From positions 1-64,000 of the forward strand of contig JAJEGN010000017.1 of the NCBI GenBank assembly GCA_022819855.1: a stretch of DNA of 64,000 nucleotides, given 5' to 3'. The notes beneath the pieces are model-generated. The model was not told the origin of the DNA, did not search any database, and was given only the letters and a program-made list of their open reading frames with translations. A program made the translations under genes and the position numbers. This document shows, piece after piece, positions 34,756 to 43,231 of the stretch; positions within the stretch are counted from its first letter, which is position 1; every line of letters starts with the position of its first letter. The DNA comes from Gammaproteobacteria bacterium (GTDB lineage: Bacteria > Pseudomonadota > Gammaproteobacteria > Steroidobacterales > Rariloculaceae).

Positions 34756-34901
34756 ATTGCGGACCTCCTGACGGGATGACTCGTTCAGATGCCCGATCAC
34801 GCACCGGGGCGGCTCTGCGCGGCCGCAATGCGAGGGCATCTTGGGACGATCGCGCGACCGACTATCCGATGCGGAGCCAACGACATGCTTCCCGCCCACG
34901 C

Positions 34902-36083
34902 CTACAAGGCGTCGCGTTCGAGCACCGAACGGTCGGTGGGCAGAATGCCATCCACCAGGCGGGCGCGGCCAGCGTCGCACCTCATCAACAGCAAGACGCG
35001 CTCCCGCGCCCGGGCGACCATGACGTGGAACAGACGCTTCGTCGGATCGGGATCGGAAGCCCGAACGTAATGTTCATGAATATCGGCGAGCACGACCGTG
35101 TCGAATTCGAGTCCCTTGCAGGCCTGTGCGTTGATAACCAGGATTCCGCCCCGGTCGAAGGCAAGTTCCGGGCGGTGCTCGCCATGGAAAGTCCGCGCTT
35201 CGGGCCGCGGATTGTCCAGCCGTATATCCACGGTGCCAAGCGCGTTGACGTAGCGTTCCCGTACCGCGTTGCTCGGCGCGAGCACGGCAATGAGTTGCCG
35301 CGGGTCGCGGTCCGCCAGACGGAGGATACCCTTGGCGATTCGCTCGAGGCTGCCGTCTGCGCAAAGGTACAGTTGCGGCGTGGGAGCGCCGCCCGCGGCC
35401 GGTCTCTCTGGCAGGGCCGGCGGCGGCGTGGCCGGATCGCCGGTGTCGAAAGCCCGCGCCAGTCTGGCGATCGGCCAGGCGTTGCGATAGTTGACCGTCA
35501 ATTCGATGACATCGTTGGCGCCGAGGCCAAGTTCATTGGCGATCTCCGCCCGACTGCTATTCTGGTCGGTGATCTGCTGATTTTGATCGGCAACCACGAA
35601 GAAATTCTCGAAGCCCAGATTGACCAGGCAGCCATAGAACTGCGGCGGCATGTCCTGGCCTTCGTCGATCACGAGAAACGGCCGCTCGAATTCAGGCACG
35701 CACGACATCGCGGCGACGATGTTCTCGGCGCCATTCCAGTCAATGGGCTGGAAGCCGTTGCCGTCGCCGGAAGCATGTCTGGGTAGGGATTCGCCGGTGA
35801 TCTCCCGAAACAGTGCGTAGAACCAACCCATCCAGGTTTCGCTCGCGAGATCGCCGTCGAACAACTGCCTGCTCGCTTGATGAAGAATATGATTGAAGAC
35901 CAGAAACCGATATGGAACGCCGTTTCGCGAGTATCGTCGAGCCCTGAGCAGCGCGACCACGGATTTGCCGGTTCCGGGTCCGCCAACGATGAGGTGGCAG
36001 CCCTCGTCGGGTAAGGCGAGCACGGTATCCTGCTCTTTGCTCAGATCGTGGATACCCGGCAATGCAAAGCGGCGCTTCGACAT
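34902..36083 (-). CDS. UvrD-like superfamily 1 helicase, compact form
   Basis: A 393-residue SF1 ATPase. Motifs: Walker A GGPGTGKS (34-41), Walker B LVIDEGQD (137-144), motif III-like FVVADQNQQI, motif IV-like VNYRNAW, motif V INAQACKGLEFDTVVLADI near residue 330 and motif VI VMVARARERVLLL. All ATPase motifs are intact. It is much shorter than UvrD or Rep (about 700), lacking the large 1B/2B insertions. The start ATG overlaps the DrmB stop by one base (TGATG), so the two are translationally coupled. Together with the DrmA- and DrmB-like genes it forms a defence-type operon in which a second helicase is not part of the described DISARM core. Confidence 0.9.
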   Translation of the reverse strand: MSKRRFALPGIHDLSKEQDTVLALPDEGCHLIVGGPGTGKSVVALLRARRYSRNGVPYRFLVFNHILHQASRQLFDGDLASETWMGWFYALFREITGESLPRHASGDGNGFQPIDWNGAENIVAAMSCVPEFERPFLVIDEGQDMPPQFYGCLVNLGFENFFVVADQNQQITDQNSSRAEIANELGLGANDVIELTVNYRNAWPIARLARAFDTGDPATPPPALPERPAAGGAPTPQLYLCADGSLERIAKGILRLADRDPRQLIAVLAPSNAVRERYVNALGTVDIRLDNPRPEARTFHGEHRPELAFDRGGILVINAQACKGLEFDTVVLADIHEHYVRASDPDPTKRLFHVMVARARERVLLLMRCDAGRARLVDGILPTDRSVLERDAL

Positions 36084-38077
36084 CAGGGCGTCTCGGGAAC
36101 GCAGTCGAGTAGAGCCGGGATCTCTCCGCCATCGCCCTTGACGAAGGTACGGTCCAACAGGATATTGCCGTGTTCGCAACTGGTCTCCGGCAGAAGCGCG
36201 CAAGCGTGGCAGGCGGCGCCGTTCAGCAGCCCCGGCCCATGCCCTTCCCGCTCACCGCAGACCGGATCGAGCGAACACCAGTCCGCTTCCTCGAGTGCAC
36301 CGGTCAGCAGGCGCAGGAACCGCTCCGGTTCCGCCAGCTCGGCAAGTCCGCCGAGCGAGCCTTCCTCGTCCGCCACCGCCACGTAGATGAGTATGCCGGC
36401 CATCGGCACATCAGCCGCCGGCTCATTGAGGCGTGTTTCGGCGTTCGCCGCACTACCGTCCGCACAGTACAGACGCTCCTTGAGCGAGGCGGCCGGATAC
36501 CCGGCTTCGGCTTCGAGCTTGCGGATCAGCAGATGCGCCAGGGTATGGCACAGCAGTAAGCGAGGAGTCACGAAAACGTCTGGAGGACGATCCTGCAGCT
36601 CGGATTGGTAGTAGCGGCGCGTGAAGGCATCCGTACGGTCGTGCAGGGCTGTGCTGGCCTCCCAGCGAGCAAGCACCATCTCATCAAGCGTAAAGAAAAT
36701 TCCCTCACCGTGGAGTTCCACTGCGGGTAGCCAGTCGCTCTCCCGGACGATGTCCGGCGGGAGCCGGTCGCCGCCGGCGCGGCTGAATCCCCGGAACACC
36801 ATGATCTCCTTCAACCGGACCACGGCGACCAGTCGATCCACGGCGTCGATGGCGCGCCGGGCGATTCCGTTGGCGACCCGGCCGCGCAGCGCCTTCCAGG
36901 CCGGAGTGCAATGGCGGGTAACGAAATCCTCATCATCGCGCAGATCGGGAATCCGGTCCGTAAGCGCTCCGAATTCGCTCTTGCGCAGATCCTCGCCGCT
37001 GATGGACTGGCCGTACAGGGGGTAACCCCTGTCGATTTCAAGGATGGCGGCCTCGATGTCCGTCGGCGTACAGCCGTACTCTCCGGACAGCCTGCGGATC
37101 GCGGCAGTTCGGGCCCGCAAGTTTCTTGCGTTGCGAATTCGCTGCCGATGCCGGCTGCTGCTGTACAGGCGATCGACCGGCGTGCCCCTGCGGATACGCG
37201 ATTCGGGCGGTATCACCAGCGCCGTGACCGTGACGGGCGAGTGAACGCGCACATCGTTGATCTCCATGATCCAGGCCAGTTCCACCGGCGATTCGGCAGG
37301 ACCCTCCCGCAGCCAGGGCTGTTGCCAGACGCCGGACGCAAACGGCAACCGCGAAGCAAGCTCGCCTCGGGAACGGCAACGGCTACAAAGAATTGCGGGG
37401 CGTCTGGACGAGCGGTCGTCCTCCCCGTCCAACAGCACCAGGTAGGGCTCCCGCCAGTCACGCCGGCAAGCCCCGGTACCGTCGGCGCCACGGTGGGCGG
37501 AGCCCGCATGCGCGAGATCGTGCCACGGAACATCGGCCAGATAGCCATCCTTGTGGACGAGCACCCACGGAACCTGTTCGAGACGCCCGCCGCATCCATC
37601 GGAGGTCGGCCTCGCGCTCAGACGCGCAGCGCCGCGCTCGCTGCCGCTCCCAAGCTCGTTCCCACTGCCGGTTCCGGCGCCGCGTTCACCGTCGATCCGA
37701 GCCCCGTTTCCGCTTCCGGCAGCGCTGTCCCAGCAGCTCTCGCCCCCGCGTTCCCGATCGTTCCAGGGCTTGTAGTGCAGCAGGCCGCATTTCAGGCAAC
37801 GCATCCAGCCCGGGAAGCGTGGCGCCTTGATCCATCCGCTCCTCCATCTGTCCTTCTCGACAGCCACTGGCGGCCGGCACAGTCGCTCGTCGATTTCGAG
37901 CGAACTGCGCACCTGGTCCACGTAGCGGATCTCGCGCTCGAGCGGGTCGTCGCCCGGACCGCCCCATTCGCGAATATCGGGCACGACGAACAGGCTGTCG
38001 GGGCCGCGCACGATAGCGCCCACCGAGCAGTGGCGCAGCAGGTGGGACAGTCTGACCGGTATGGATTGCTCAGCCAC
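36083..38077 (-). CDS. drmB: DrmB-like protein (DUF1998)
   Basis: A 664-residue DUF1998-type protein like DrmB of the DISARM anti-phage system. N-terminal IPVRLSHLLRHCSVGAIVRG and a Cys pair in MRCLKCGLLHYKPW begin a zinc-ribbon region continued by CGGRLEQVPWVLVHKDG and ILCSRCRSRG. The centre has RLYSSSRHRQRIRNARN. The C-terminal DUF1998 part has LLCHTLAHLLIRKLEAEAGY, GILIYVAVADEEGSLGGL and the closing Cys cluster GAACHACALLPETSCEHGN, which is the best mark of this family. A Gly/Ser/Asn-rich insertion (about 118-150) is unusual. Its start overlaps the end of the DrmA-like gene by 8 bases. In DISARM, DrmA and DrmB act as a complex that gates restriction of foreign DNA. Confidence 0.87.
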   Translation of the reverse strand: MAEQSIPVRLSHLLRHCSVGAIVRGPDSLFVVPDIREWGGPGDDPLEREIRYVDQVRSSLEIDERLCRPPVAVEKDRWRSGWIKAPRFPGWMRCLKCGLLHYKPWNDRERGGESCWDSAAGSGNGARIDGERGAGTGSGNELGSGSERGAARLSARPTSDGCGGRLEQVPWVLVHKDGYLADVPWHDLAHAGSAHRGADGTGACRRDWREPYLVLLDGEDDRSSRRPAILCSRCRSRGELASRLPFASGVWQQPWLREGPAESPVELAWIMEINDVRVHSPVTVTALVIPPESRIRRGTPVDRLYSSSRHRQRIRNARNLRARTAAIRRLSGEYGCTPTDIEAAILEIDRGYPLYGQSISGEDLRKSEFGALTDRIPDLRDDEDFVTRHCTPAWKALRGRVANGIARRAIDAVDRLVAVVRLKEIMVFRGFSRAGGDRLPPDIVRESDWLPAVELHGEGIFFTLDEMVLARWEASTALHDRTDAFTRRYYQSELQDRPPDVFVTPRLLLCHTLAHLLIRKLEAEAGYPAASLKERLYCADGSAANAETRLNEPAADVPMAGILIYVAVADEEGSLGGLAELAEPERFLRLLTGALEEADWCSLDPVCGEREGHGPGLLNGAACHACALLPETSCEHGNILLDRTFVKGDGGEIPALLDCVPETP

Positions 38078-41000
38078 GGAGCCGGAACTCCCCGGTGCTT
38101 TCCACGTTGCGCATGGAGTTCAGCGTGCGCCACAGACCGCGGCTTGTCGAATCGTGGGTACGAAGCAACCGTTCGGCGTTTTGCTCGCGTTCCGGGGCGT
38201 GATAGTTGAGCTGCCGTCGCTCAGCCTCGCAGCGCCGCGCCTCGTCGTGCCATTGGGCGACGAGCAAGTCGATATGCGCGACCGTTTCGCCGGCCGTCTC
38301 ACCGCCTGCGGCGTTCGCGCATCGGCGGCGCAGCGCTTCGACAATCGCCGCAATCGTGTCATCCGCCGGGTCGAAGCGCGCGGCCGAGCGATTATCGCGC
38401 AGGCGCTCGCAGGCGTGCCGCAGGGCAATCGCCAGCGCCGCGTGCAAGGCGCGCGAGCGCGCCTGAAAGGTATACGGCGTGACGCTGGCCGATTCGACGA
38501 AGCGGTAGAAGGACTCGTGATAGGGACGGAAACTCTCGTAATGCGACAGGCTCCTCGCCTGGTGCCGGTAGTAGTTCGCTACCACAAGGCCCGGAACTTC
38601 CGCCCGGCCGACGCGGCTCGATGCCTGGATGTATTCCGCCGTGGTCAGTGGCTGGCCGTTGACCACCATCAAGGCCAGTCGCGCCACGTCCAGTCCCACG
38701 GAAACCATGTTGGTCGCGAGCACCGCATCGAGACAGGCGTCGCTTCCGCGGCCGATCTCAAGCCGACCGAAGGTGCGGGCGTTTTCCTCGGCGGTACGTT
38801 GACTGGTGAGCTGAGCGATCTCGCAGTTGGAGAAACGCGCTCTACCTTTGGGACGCCCCGACGGTTGCCCCGCTCCATGAGATCCTTCGCCATCACCGTC
38901 GTCCTCAGCGGCTGAACGGTCCCATTCCAACGATTCGCCGTAGAGTCTGCGGCCGAACTCGCGCACATCGGTCATGAAGGCGTTATGGCTGTTGCCCACG
39001 CCCTTGAGGCTGCCGTGGTAGACCACCTGGGTCCACCAAGCATCGAGCAGCGCTTCGCGTTCTGTATCCTCTTCGAACAGCGTTTGCGGCGCGGCGAGCA
39101 GCGCGGCGGCAAGCGGAGCCATGCAGTGCTGCTGATCCAGCATGGGAGCGAGGTAACCGACATACAGGCGGCCGGGCCGTTCGCGGTCCGTACGGGCAAA
39201 CCACGAATCGTCGCAGGACAAGCCAGGCGGCGGAAAAACGGCCAGCCCCCGTGCGTAGAGACGCTGCACCTGCTCCCTTGCCATGCGGATCGTGGCCGTG
39301 GAAGCCACGTACTTGGGCCTGACGCCCCGCTGTTGCAGCAAGGTGTCGAGTCCCGCCTCGTAAAGCCCGGCGACCGAGCCGAGCGGCCCGGTGACCAGAT
39401 GCAGTTCATCCTGGATGATGAGTTCGGGCGGCCGCACGGCTGGCGGCGCCTTCCCGCTACTCGCGGCCCGGGCGCCGAAAAAAGCGCTGGCCCTGGATTC
39501 CCAGGCGAGCCGCGCGAACTTGTCGATCGTGCCGATCAGCAGCGTCGGCGGGCGTTCGTACAACGCCTCGTCCACAACATTGCACGGCAGCGGCTGTTGC
39601 GGGTCGCGACCGTATTCACAATCGGGATTGCCGCAGTGGAACTGAAATCCGCGGACAGTCGCACGATAAGCGCCGTGCATGATCTCGAACGCGGCGCCAC
39701 ACCACAGGCACCGATCCACAACCAGCTTCTGCCGCGCATCGGGCTTGCCGGCCGCGATGTCCCTTACAGCGTCGAGCGCCTCATCAAACCGGTTTGGACT
39801 GATGGCGCTTCCGACCCAGATTCCGATGGCGATGGGCTCCTTACCCAGCCGATCGGGCTGCTTGCGGCGAATGAGCTCAAGGGCGAACATGACGCCGGCC
39901 GCGCGCTCGAACTGCTGGCGCGTCAGCAGGCGCAGTGTGTACCGCATGAACGCCACCGTGCCGCCGCCTTCGTGGCCGTACTCGAGCCGACGCCAGACGA
40001 TCAGGAAAGCGATCAGCCCCAGATATGCCTCAGTCTTGCCGCCGCCGGTGGGGAACCAGATGAGATCGAGCACATCGCGAAAGTCGTCGTCCTCGTGCAC
40101 AGTCGACTCGAGCGCAGTGAGCAGGAATGCGAGTTGAAACGGCCTCCAGGCCGGTCGATCGCGATCCGAATCGGGGTCCTTTCCATTTCGTCGGCGCGCC
40201 TGGCGCATCTGCTCGAGCATCGCCCGATTGGCCAGTTGGAACGATTCCCGGGCAAGCGGCTCCGTTCTGAGCAGATCGATACCGCTTCGCATGCGCCGGT
40301 ACGCAGTTTCCATACGCTCGCACATGCCCCTAGCCGTCTTGCGCTCCAGCGTGTCAGCAAGCCCATCGGCCTCCTCACTCTGCTCCTCGATCCAGTCACC
40401 GTAACCGTGAACGAAACCGTCGAGCGCTTCGAACGGAATCGACTCCGCCAGCCGATGCATGGAGAGCGCCCGTTCATGTTCCGGGTGGCTCGCAACGCCC
40501 ACCATCGGCACCTCCGTCGCCGGCATGAACTCGGTCCGGATGCGCGCTGTGTCTTTCGGTTCGATCGTCCAGTCAACCGCCGCGCCGTGTCCGACCGCGT
40601 AAATGTGCTGCTCCCGGTACTGAAGCTCCAGTTCGCGCTCCTCCTCCGTCAGCAGGCTCGGGTCCACGCGCGGGTATTCGACGAGTCGGCCATCCTCGAT
40701 GGCGCACTCGAGACGGGCTTCGAACAGGGACTTCTCGACCCGATCAACAGTTCTGCGGCTTCCGTAAACTTCAAGGTCAAGCCTCTCCCGATTGAACAGC
40801 GTGACGGTGAAAATCGTCCCAGCGACATGGGAGCGAGCGCGAACGTCGATACCGGCACGGCCGTCCCAGATTTCCCACGCGGATTGCCCGCCTTGCTTCC
40901 ACGTCACCGAACAGGTGGCGAGTACGCTTCGGTCGAACTCTCGACGCAGAAACCTGCCTTGCGGGTCCCGCTGTCCGCCCTGCTTGTAGCCGGCAGCGGA

Positions 41001-41348
41001 TGCGGTGATCAACAGACGCGCATCGCCCCGGATGCAGAACGAAAAGCCGGCCGAGGACGGCGGAACGTAACGGCGGCGGCGTAGCGGCTGAGCCTGGGTT
41101 GCGTTTTCCTGACCGTTGTCGTCTTCCGGCTCCTCGTCACCGGTATCGTCGAGCAGGTTCGCGCCGGGTTCGGCCACATCCTCCGCGGAAGCCGGGTCGG
41201 TACCTGCCACGCCGGGCTCCACCGGATGAAGCACTCCGGTCGGATACCGCTCCAGCGGAGACATCGACAGGCGCCCCTCGCCAGCCGGGCCGACAAGCTG
41301 CCTGCGCAGCCAGTCAACCAGCCGCTTTCTCGGCTCGATATAGCTCAA
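38070..41348 (-). CDS. drmA: DrmA-like superfamily 2 helicase
   Basis: A 1092-residue SF2 helicase matching DrmA of DISARM. N-terminal LVDWLRRQLVGPAG and ERYPTGVLHPVEPG are typical of the family. Motifs: Walker A WFPTGGGKTEAYLG (about 430-443), DExH box IIQDELHLV (about 646), motif III VASTATI, motif V ATNMVSVGLDVARL and motif VI QASSRVGR (about 910). A zinc ribbon between I and II has CLWCGAAF and FHCGNPDC. A strongly acidic stretch (about 63-85) is probably disordered. The likely start is TTG at 41348, because the family N-terminus begins there; the ribosome binding site is weak. First gene of a four-gene operon running to 32860. No DNA methylase or drmC is present nearby. Confidence 0.88.
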   Translation of the reverse strand: MSYIEPRKRLVDWLRRQLVGPAGEGRLSMSPLERYPTGVLHPVEPGVAGTDPASAEDVAEPGANLLDDTGDEEPEDDNGQENATQAQPLRRRRYVPPSSAGFSFCIRGDARLLITASAAGYKQGGQRDPQGRFLRREFDRSVLATCSVTWKQGGQSAWEIWDGRAGIDVRARSHVAGTIFTVTLFNRERLDLEVYGSRRTVDRVEKSLFEARLECAIEDGRLVEYPRVDPSLLTEEERELELQYREQHIYAVGHGAAVDWTIEPKDTARIRTEFMPATEVPMVGVASHPEHERALSMHRLAESIPFEALDGFVHGYGDWIEEQSEEADGLADTLERKTARGMCERMETAYRRMRSGIDLLRTEPLARESFQLANRAMLEQMRQARRRNGKDPDSDRDRPAWRPFQLAFLLTALESTVHEDDDFRDVLDLIWFPTGGGKTEAYLGLIAFLIVWRRLEYGHEGGGTVAFMRYTLRLLTRQQFERAAGVMFALELIRRKQPDRLGKEPIAIGIWVGSAISPNRFDEALDAVRDIAAGKPDARQKLVVDRCLWCGAAFEIMHGAYRATVRGFQFHCGNPDCEYGRDPQQPLPCNVVDEALYERPPTLLIGTIDKFARLAWESRASAFFGARAASSGKAPPAVRPPELIIQDELHLVTGPLGSVAGLYEAGLDTLLQQRGVRPKYVASTATIRMAREQVQRLYARGLAVFPPPGLSCDDSWFARTDRERPGRLYVGYLAPMLDQQHCMAPLAAALLAAPQTLFEEDTEREALLDAWWTQVVYHGSLKGVGNSHNAFMTDVREFGRRLYGESLEWDRSAAEDDGDGEGSHGAGQPSGRPKGRARFSNCEIAQLTSQRTAEENARTFGRLEIGRGSDACLDAVLATNMVSVGLDVARLALMVVNGQPLTTAEYIQASSRVGRAEVPGLVVANYYRHQARSLSHYESFRPYHESFYRFVESASVTPYTFQARSRALHAALAIALRHACERLRDNRSAARFDPADDTIAAIVEALRRRCANAAGGETAGETVAHIDLLVAQWHDEARRCEAERRQLNYHAPEREQNAERLLRTHDSTSRGLWRTLNSMRNVESTGEFRLRG

Positions 41349-41692
41349 TTTTCAGGTCAATTCGCCGTTACTCGGCATATCTTATTGAATGGCCGTATGC
41401 CTCGCCAGAGCCGGTACCTTAAAATGGCCATTAGGCTCCGTCGACCAGTTTTCCGTAACCGATTGCTGTATCTATCGAACTTTCAAATCCGAGTCGCAGG
41501 CACGTTCTGCTAGACTCAGCGTTTGGGGTAAACGGAGCAGGTCATGGGCGAAGCACTGCAATCACCAAGCCTAGTGCGCGCCGCCAGCCGGGCGTCCGAT
41601 ACCGCCCGTCGGCGACCCCGTATGTTGCAGCTCGGGGGCGGACCGGAACTTGGCTTGCACCGCCCGTAGCCACATAGGCCAACAGGCATCCC
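41349..41692. other. Divergent intergenic region of the accessory island
   Basis: This 344-base region separates the DISARM-like operon (minus) from the DUF429-DUF433/DUF5615 pair (plus) and is visibly richer in A and T near 41340-41480 than its surroundings. It holds AATGGCCATT, a perfect palindrome at 41423-41432, and a related AATGGCCGTA at 41388-41397, 35 bases away, which could be operator sites. A 41-codon frame at 41544-41669 has a good ribosome binding site (GGAGCAGG) but no recognisable features; a leader peptide is possible. Confidence 0.4.
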
Positions 41693-42799
41693 ATGAAAGT
41701 ACTGGGCATAGACTTTACGAGCGCGCCAACCGATAGCAAGCCAATAACAGCCGCGATCGGCGAACTCACCAATAGCCTGTTGCTGATCGAGTCGGTGCGC
41801 TCCCTTCGCAGTTTCAGCCAGTTCGAGAAGGAGATCGGAACGCACGGTCCGTGGATCGCGGGCATCGACTTCCCGTTCGGACAACCTCGCAAGTTAGTCG
41901 ACGCACTCTCATGGCCGGATTCGTGGAAGGCTTACGTCACCCGTGTCGACTCGATGGGCAAGGAACAGTACGAGTCAAAAATCAGGGCATATCGCGATCC
42001 CCGACCGTATGGCGACAGGGAACACAAGCGCGAAACGGACAAGCGGGCGAATTCCATCAGCCCGATGAGACTGGACTTTCAACCCGTAGGCAAGATGTTC
42101 TACCGAGGGGCTCCTCGAATCCTCCGTTCCGGAGCGAGTATCGTCCCCTGCGCTCCCAATGAAGATAATCGAATCATCGTGGAAGCCTACCCCGCGTTGG
42201 TGGCTGAAGCATTGGCTGGAACCAGAAGCTACAAGAACGGCCGCAGTGCCGAGCAACGTGTTGAGCGCCGCCGGTCACGAGCCGTGATCGTAACAGCGCT
42301 ATCGACGGAAAAATGCAGACATAGCTATGGCTTGACCGTCGATCTGGATGGCATTAAACGTGATCGTCTGATTGACGACTCCAGCGCGGACGTGCTCGAC
42401 GCGGTTCTTTGCTCCGTTCAGGCGGCCTGGGCCAACTCGCAACCCGGGTACGGTGTCCCGGATGCATGCGACCGTCTGGAAGGCTGGATCGTCGATCCAT
42501 CCCAGTTGAAGGAGCGTGCATCCAAACCGTCCGGTATTCGGGAGGCGCACCTGTCCCAATCGCCCGGACACGATCTTCTCGACCGCATCACGACCGACCC
42601 GTCGATTTGTCACGGGAAACCCTGTATCAGGGGTTTGCGCTACCCCGTCGATACGATCCTTGAGCTACTGAGTTCAGGAATGACCATCGAGGAAATCCTC
42701 GCCGATTACAGCGATCTCGAACGCGAGGACATATTGGCGGTACTCGCCTTTGCAGCACGTCTGAGCCAGATCAAGAGAGTGCAGGCGCTGGGTGCATGA
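41693..42799 (+). CDS. DUF429 (predicted nuclease) fused to DUF433 antitoxin domain
   Basis: A 368-residue two-domain protein. Residues 1-265 match DUF429, an RNase H-like predicted nuclease: VLGIDFTSAPTDSK at the start with the first acidic residue, WIAGIDFPFGQP, IIVEAYPALVAEALAG, then SADVLDAVLCSVQAAWA and DRLEGWIVDP. Residues about 297-360 match DUF433, a small winged-helix domain typical of antitoxins: ITTDPSICHGKPCIRGLRYP and EEILADYSDLEREDILAVL. DUF433 usually is a stand-alone protein of about 75 residues encoded before a DUF5615 toxin. Here the toxin gene follows with an ATGA overlap, so the antitoxin domain appears to be carried on a nuclease-like protein. A frameshift artefact is unlikely because the frame is continuous. 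Confidence 0.85.
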   Translation: MKVLGIDFTSAPTDSKPITAAIGELTNSLLLIESVRSLRSFSQFEKEIGTHGPWIAGIDFPFGQPRKLVDALSWPDSWKAYVTRVDSMGKEQYESKIRAYRDPRPYGDREHKRETDKRANSISPMRLDFQPVGKMFYRGAPRILRSGASIVPCAPNEDNRIIVEAYPALVAEALAGTRSYKNGRSAEQRVERRRSRAVIVTALSTEKCRHSYGLTVDLDGIKRDRLIDDSSADVLDAVLCSVQAAWANSQPGYGVPDACDRLEGWIVDPSQLKERASKPSGIREAHLSQSPGHDLLDRITTDPSICHGKPCIRGLRYPVDTILELLSSGMTIEEILADYSDLEREDILAVLAFAARLSQIKRVQALGA

Positions 42800-43149
42800 A
42801 GTTCCTTGTCGACGCGCAACTGCCGCAACGGCTCGCGCGTTGGCTGAGGTCGAAGGGTCACGATGTCTTGCATACCGTGGATCTTCCAGCGGGAAACAGA
42901 ACGACCGACGAAGACATAAGCGAACTCTCGTTGCGTGAGCGACGCATAGTTGTCACCAAGGATGGAGATTTCGTCGACACGTTCCTGCTGCGGCAAGCTC
43001 CGTATCGGCTTCTGCTGATCTCAGCCGGAAACATCGATAATGCGGACTTGCTCAAGCTACTCGAGGAAAATCTTGAAAACGTTGTCAGCGCGTTCGAAAC
43101 CAGCGAGTTCGTGGAACTCGGTCAAGGGTTGTTGATCGTTCACCAATAG
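42796..43149 (+). CDS. DUF5615 PIN-like toxin
   Basis: A 117-residue DUF5615 protein, a PIN-like fold predicted RNase toxin. Landmarks: MKFLVDAQLPQRLARWLRSK with acidic D6, GHDVLHTVDLPAGNRTTDED, then ERRIVVTKDGDFVDTFLL with the further conserved acidic pair, and PYRLLLISAGNIDNADLL. Start ATG overlaps the stop of the DUF429-DUF433 gene (ATGA), the standard organisation of DUF433/DUF5615 toxin-antitoxin pairs. Cytoplasmic; the antitoxin is expected to be the DUF433 domain upstream. Activity of this family is inferred from the fold only. Confidence 0.9.
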   Translation: MKFLVDAQLPQRLARWLRSKGHDVLHTVDLPAGNRTTDEDISELSLRERRIVVTKDGDFVDTFLLRQAPYRLLLISAGNIDNADLLKLLEENLENVVSAFETSEFVELGQGLLIVHQ

Positions 43150-43169
43150 GTCGAGGGATGCGAACCGCT

Positions 43170-43201
43170 GCGCCGCCGCGTACGAACTGCGACAGCGGCG
43201 C
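43170..43201. terminator. Candidate hairpin after the toxin gene
   Basis: GCGCCGC (43170-43176) and GCGGCGC (43195-43201) pair around an 18-base loop in the 82-base convergent gap between the toxin gene and the alpha/beta hydrolase gene. There is no T-run; this is the only candidate 3' structure here. Confidence 0.3.
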
Positions 43202-43231
43202 GGATCGGGTCGGCGTCTTGGCGATATGCCC

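Noticed and set aside
38985..41084. 699-codon plus-strand open frame
   Set aside because: It lies wholly antisense to the DrmA-like helicase, whose motifs are complete. Composition is Arg/Ala/Pro-rich as in other high-GC antisense frames.
41544..41669. 41-codon frame with a good ribosome binding site in front of the DUF429-DUF433 gene
   Set aside because: Could be a leader peptide, but there is no conserved feature and the region is a divergent promoter; noted only within the intergenic entry.
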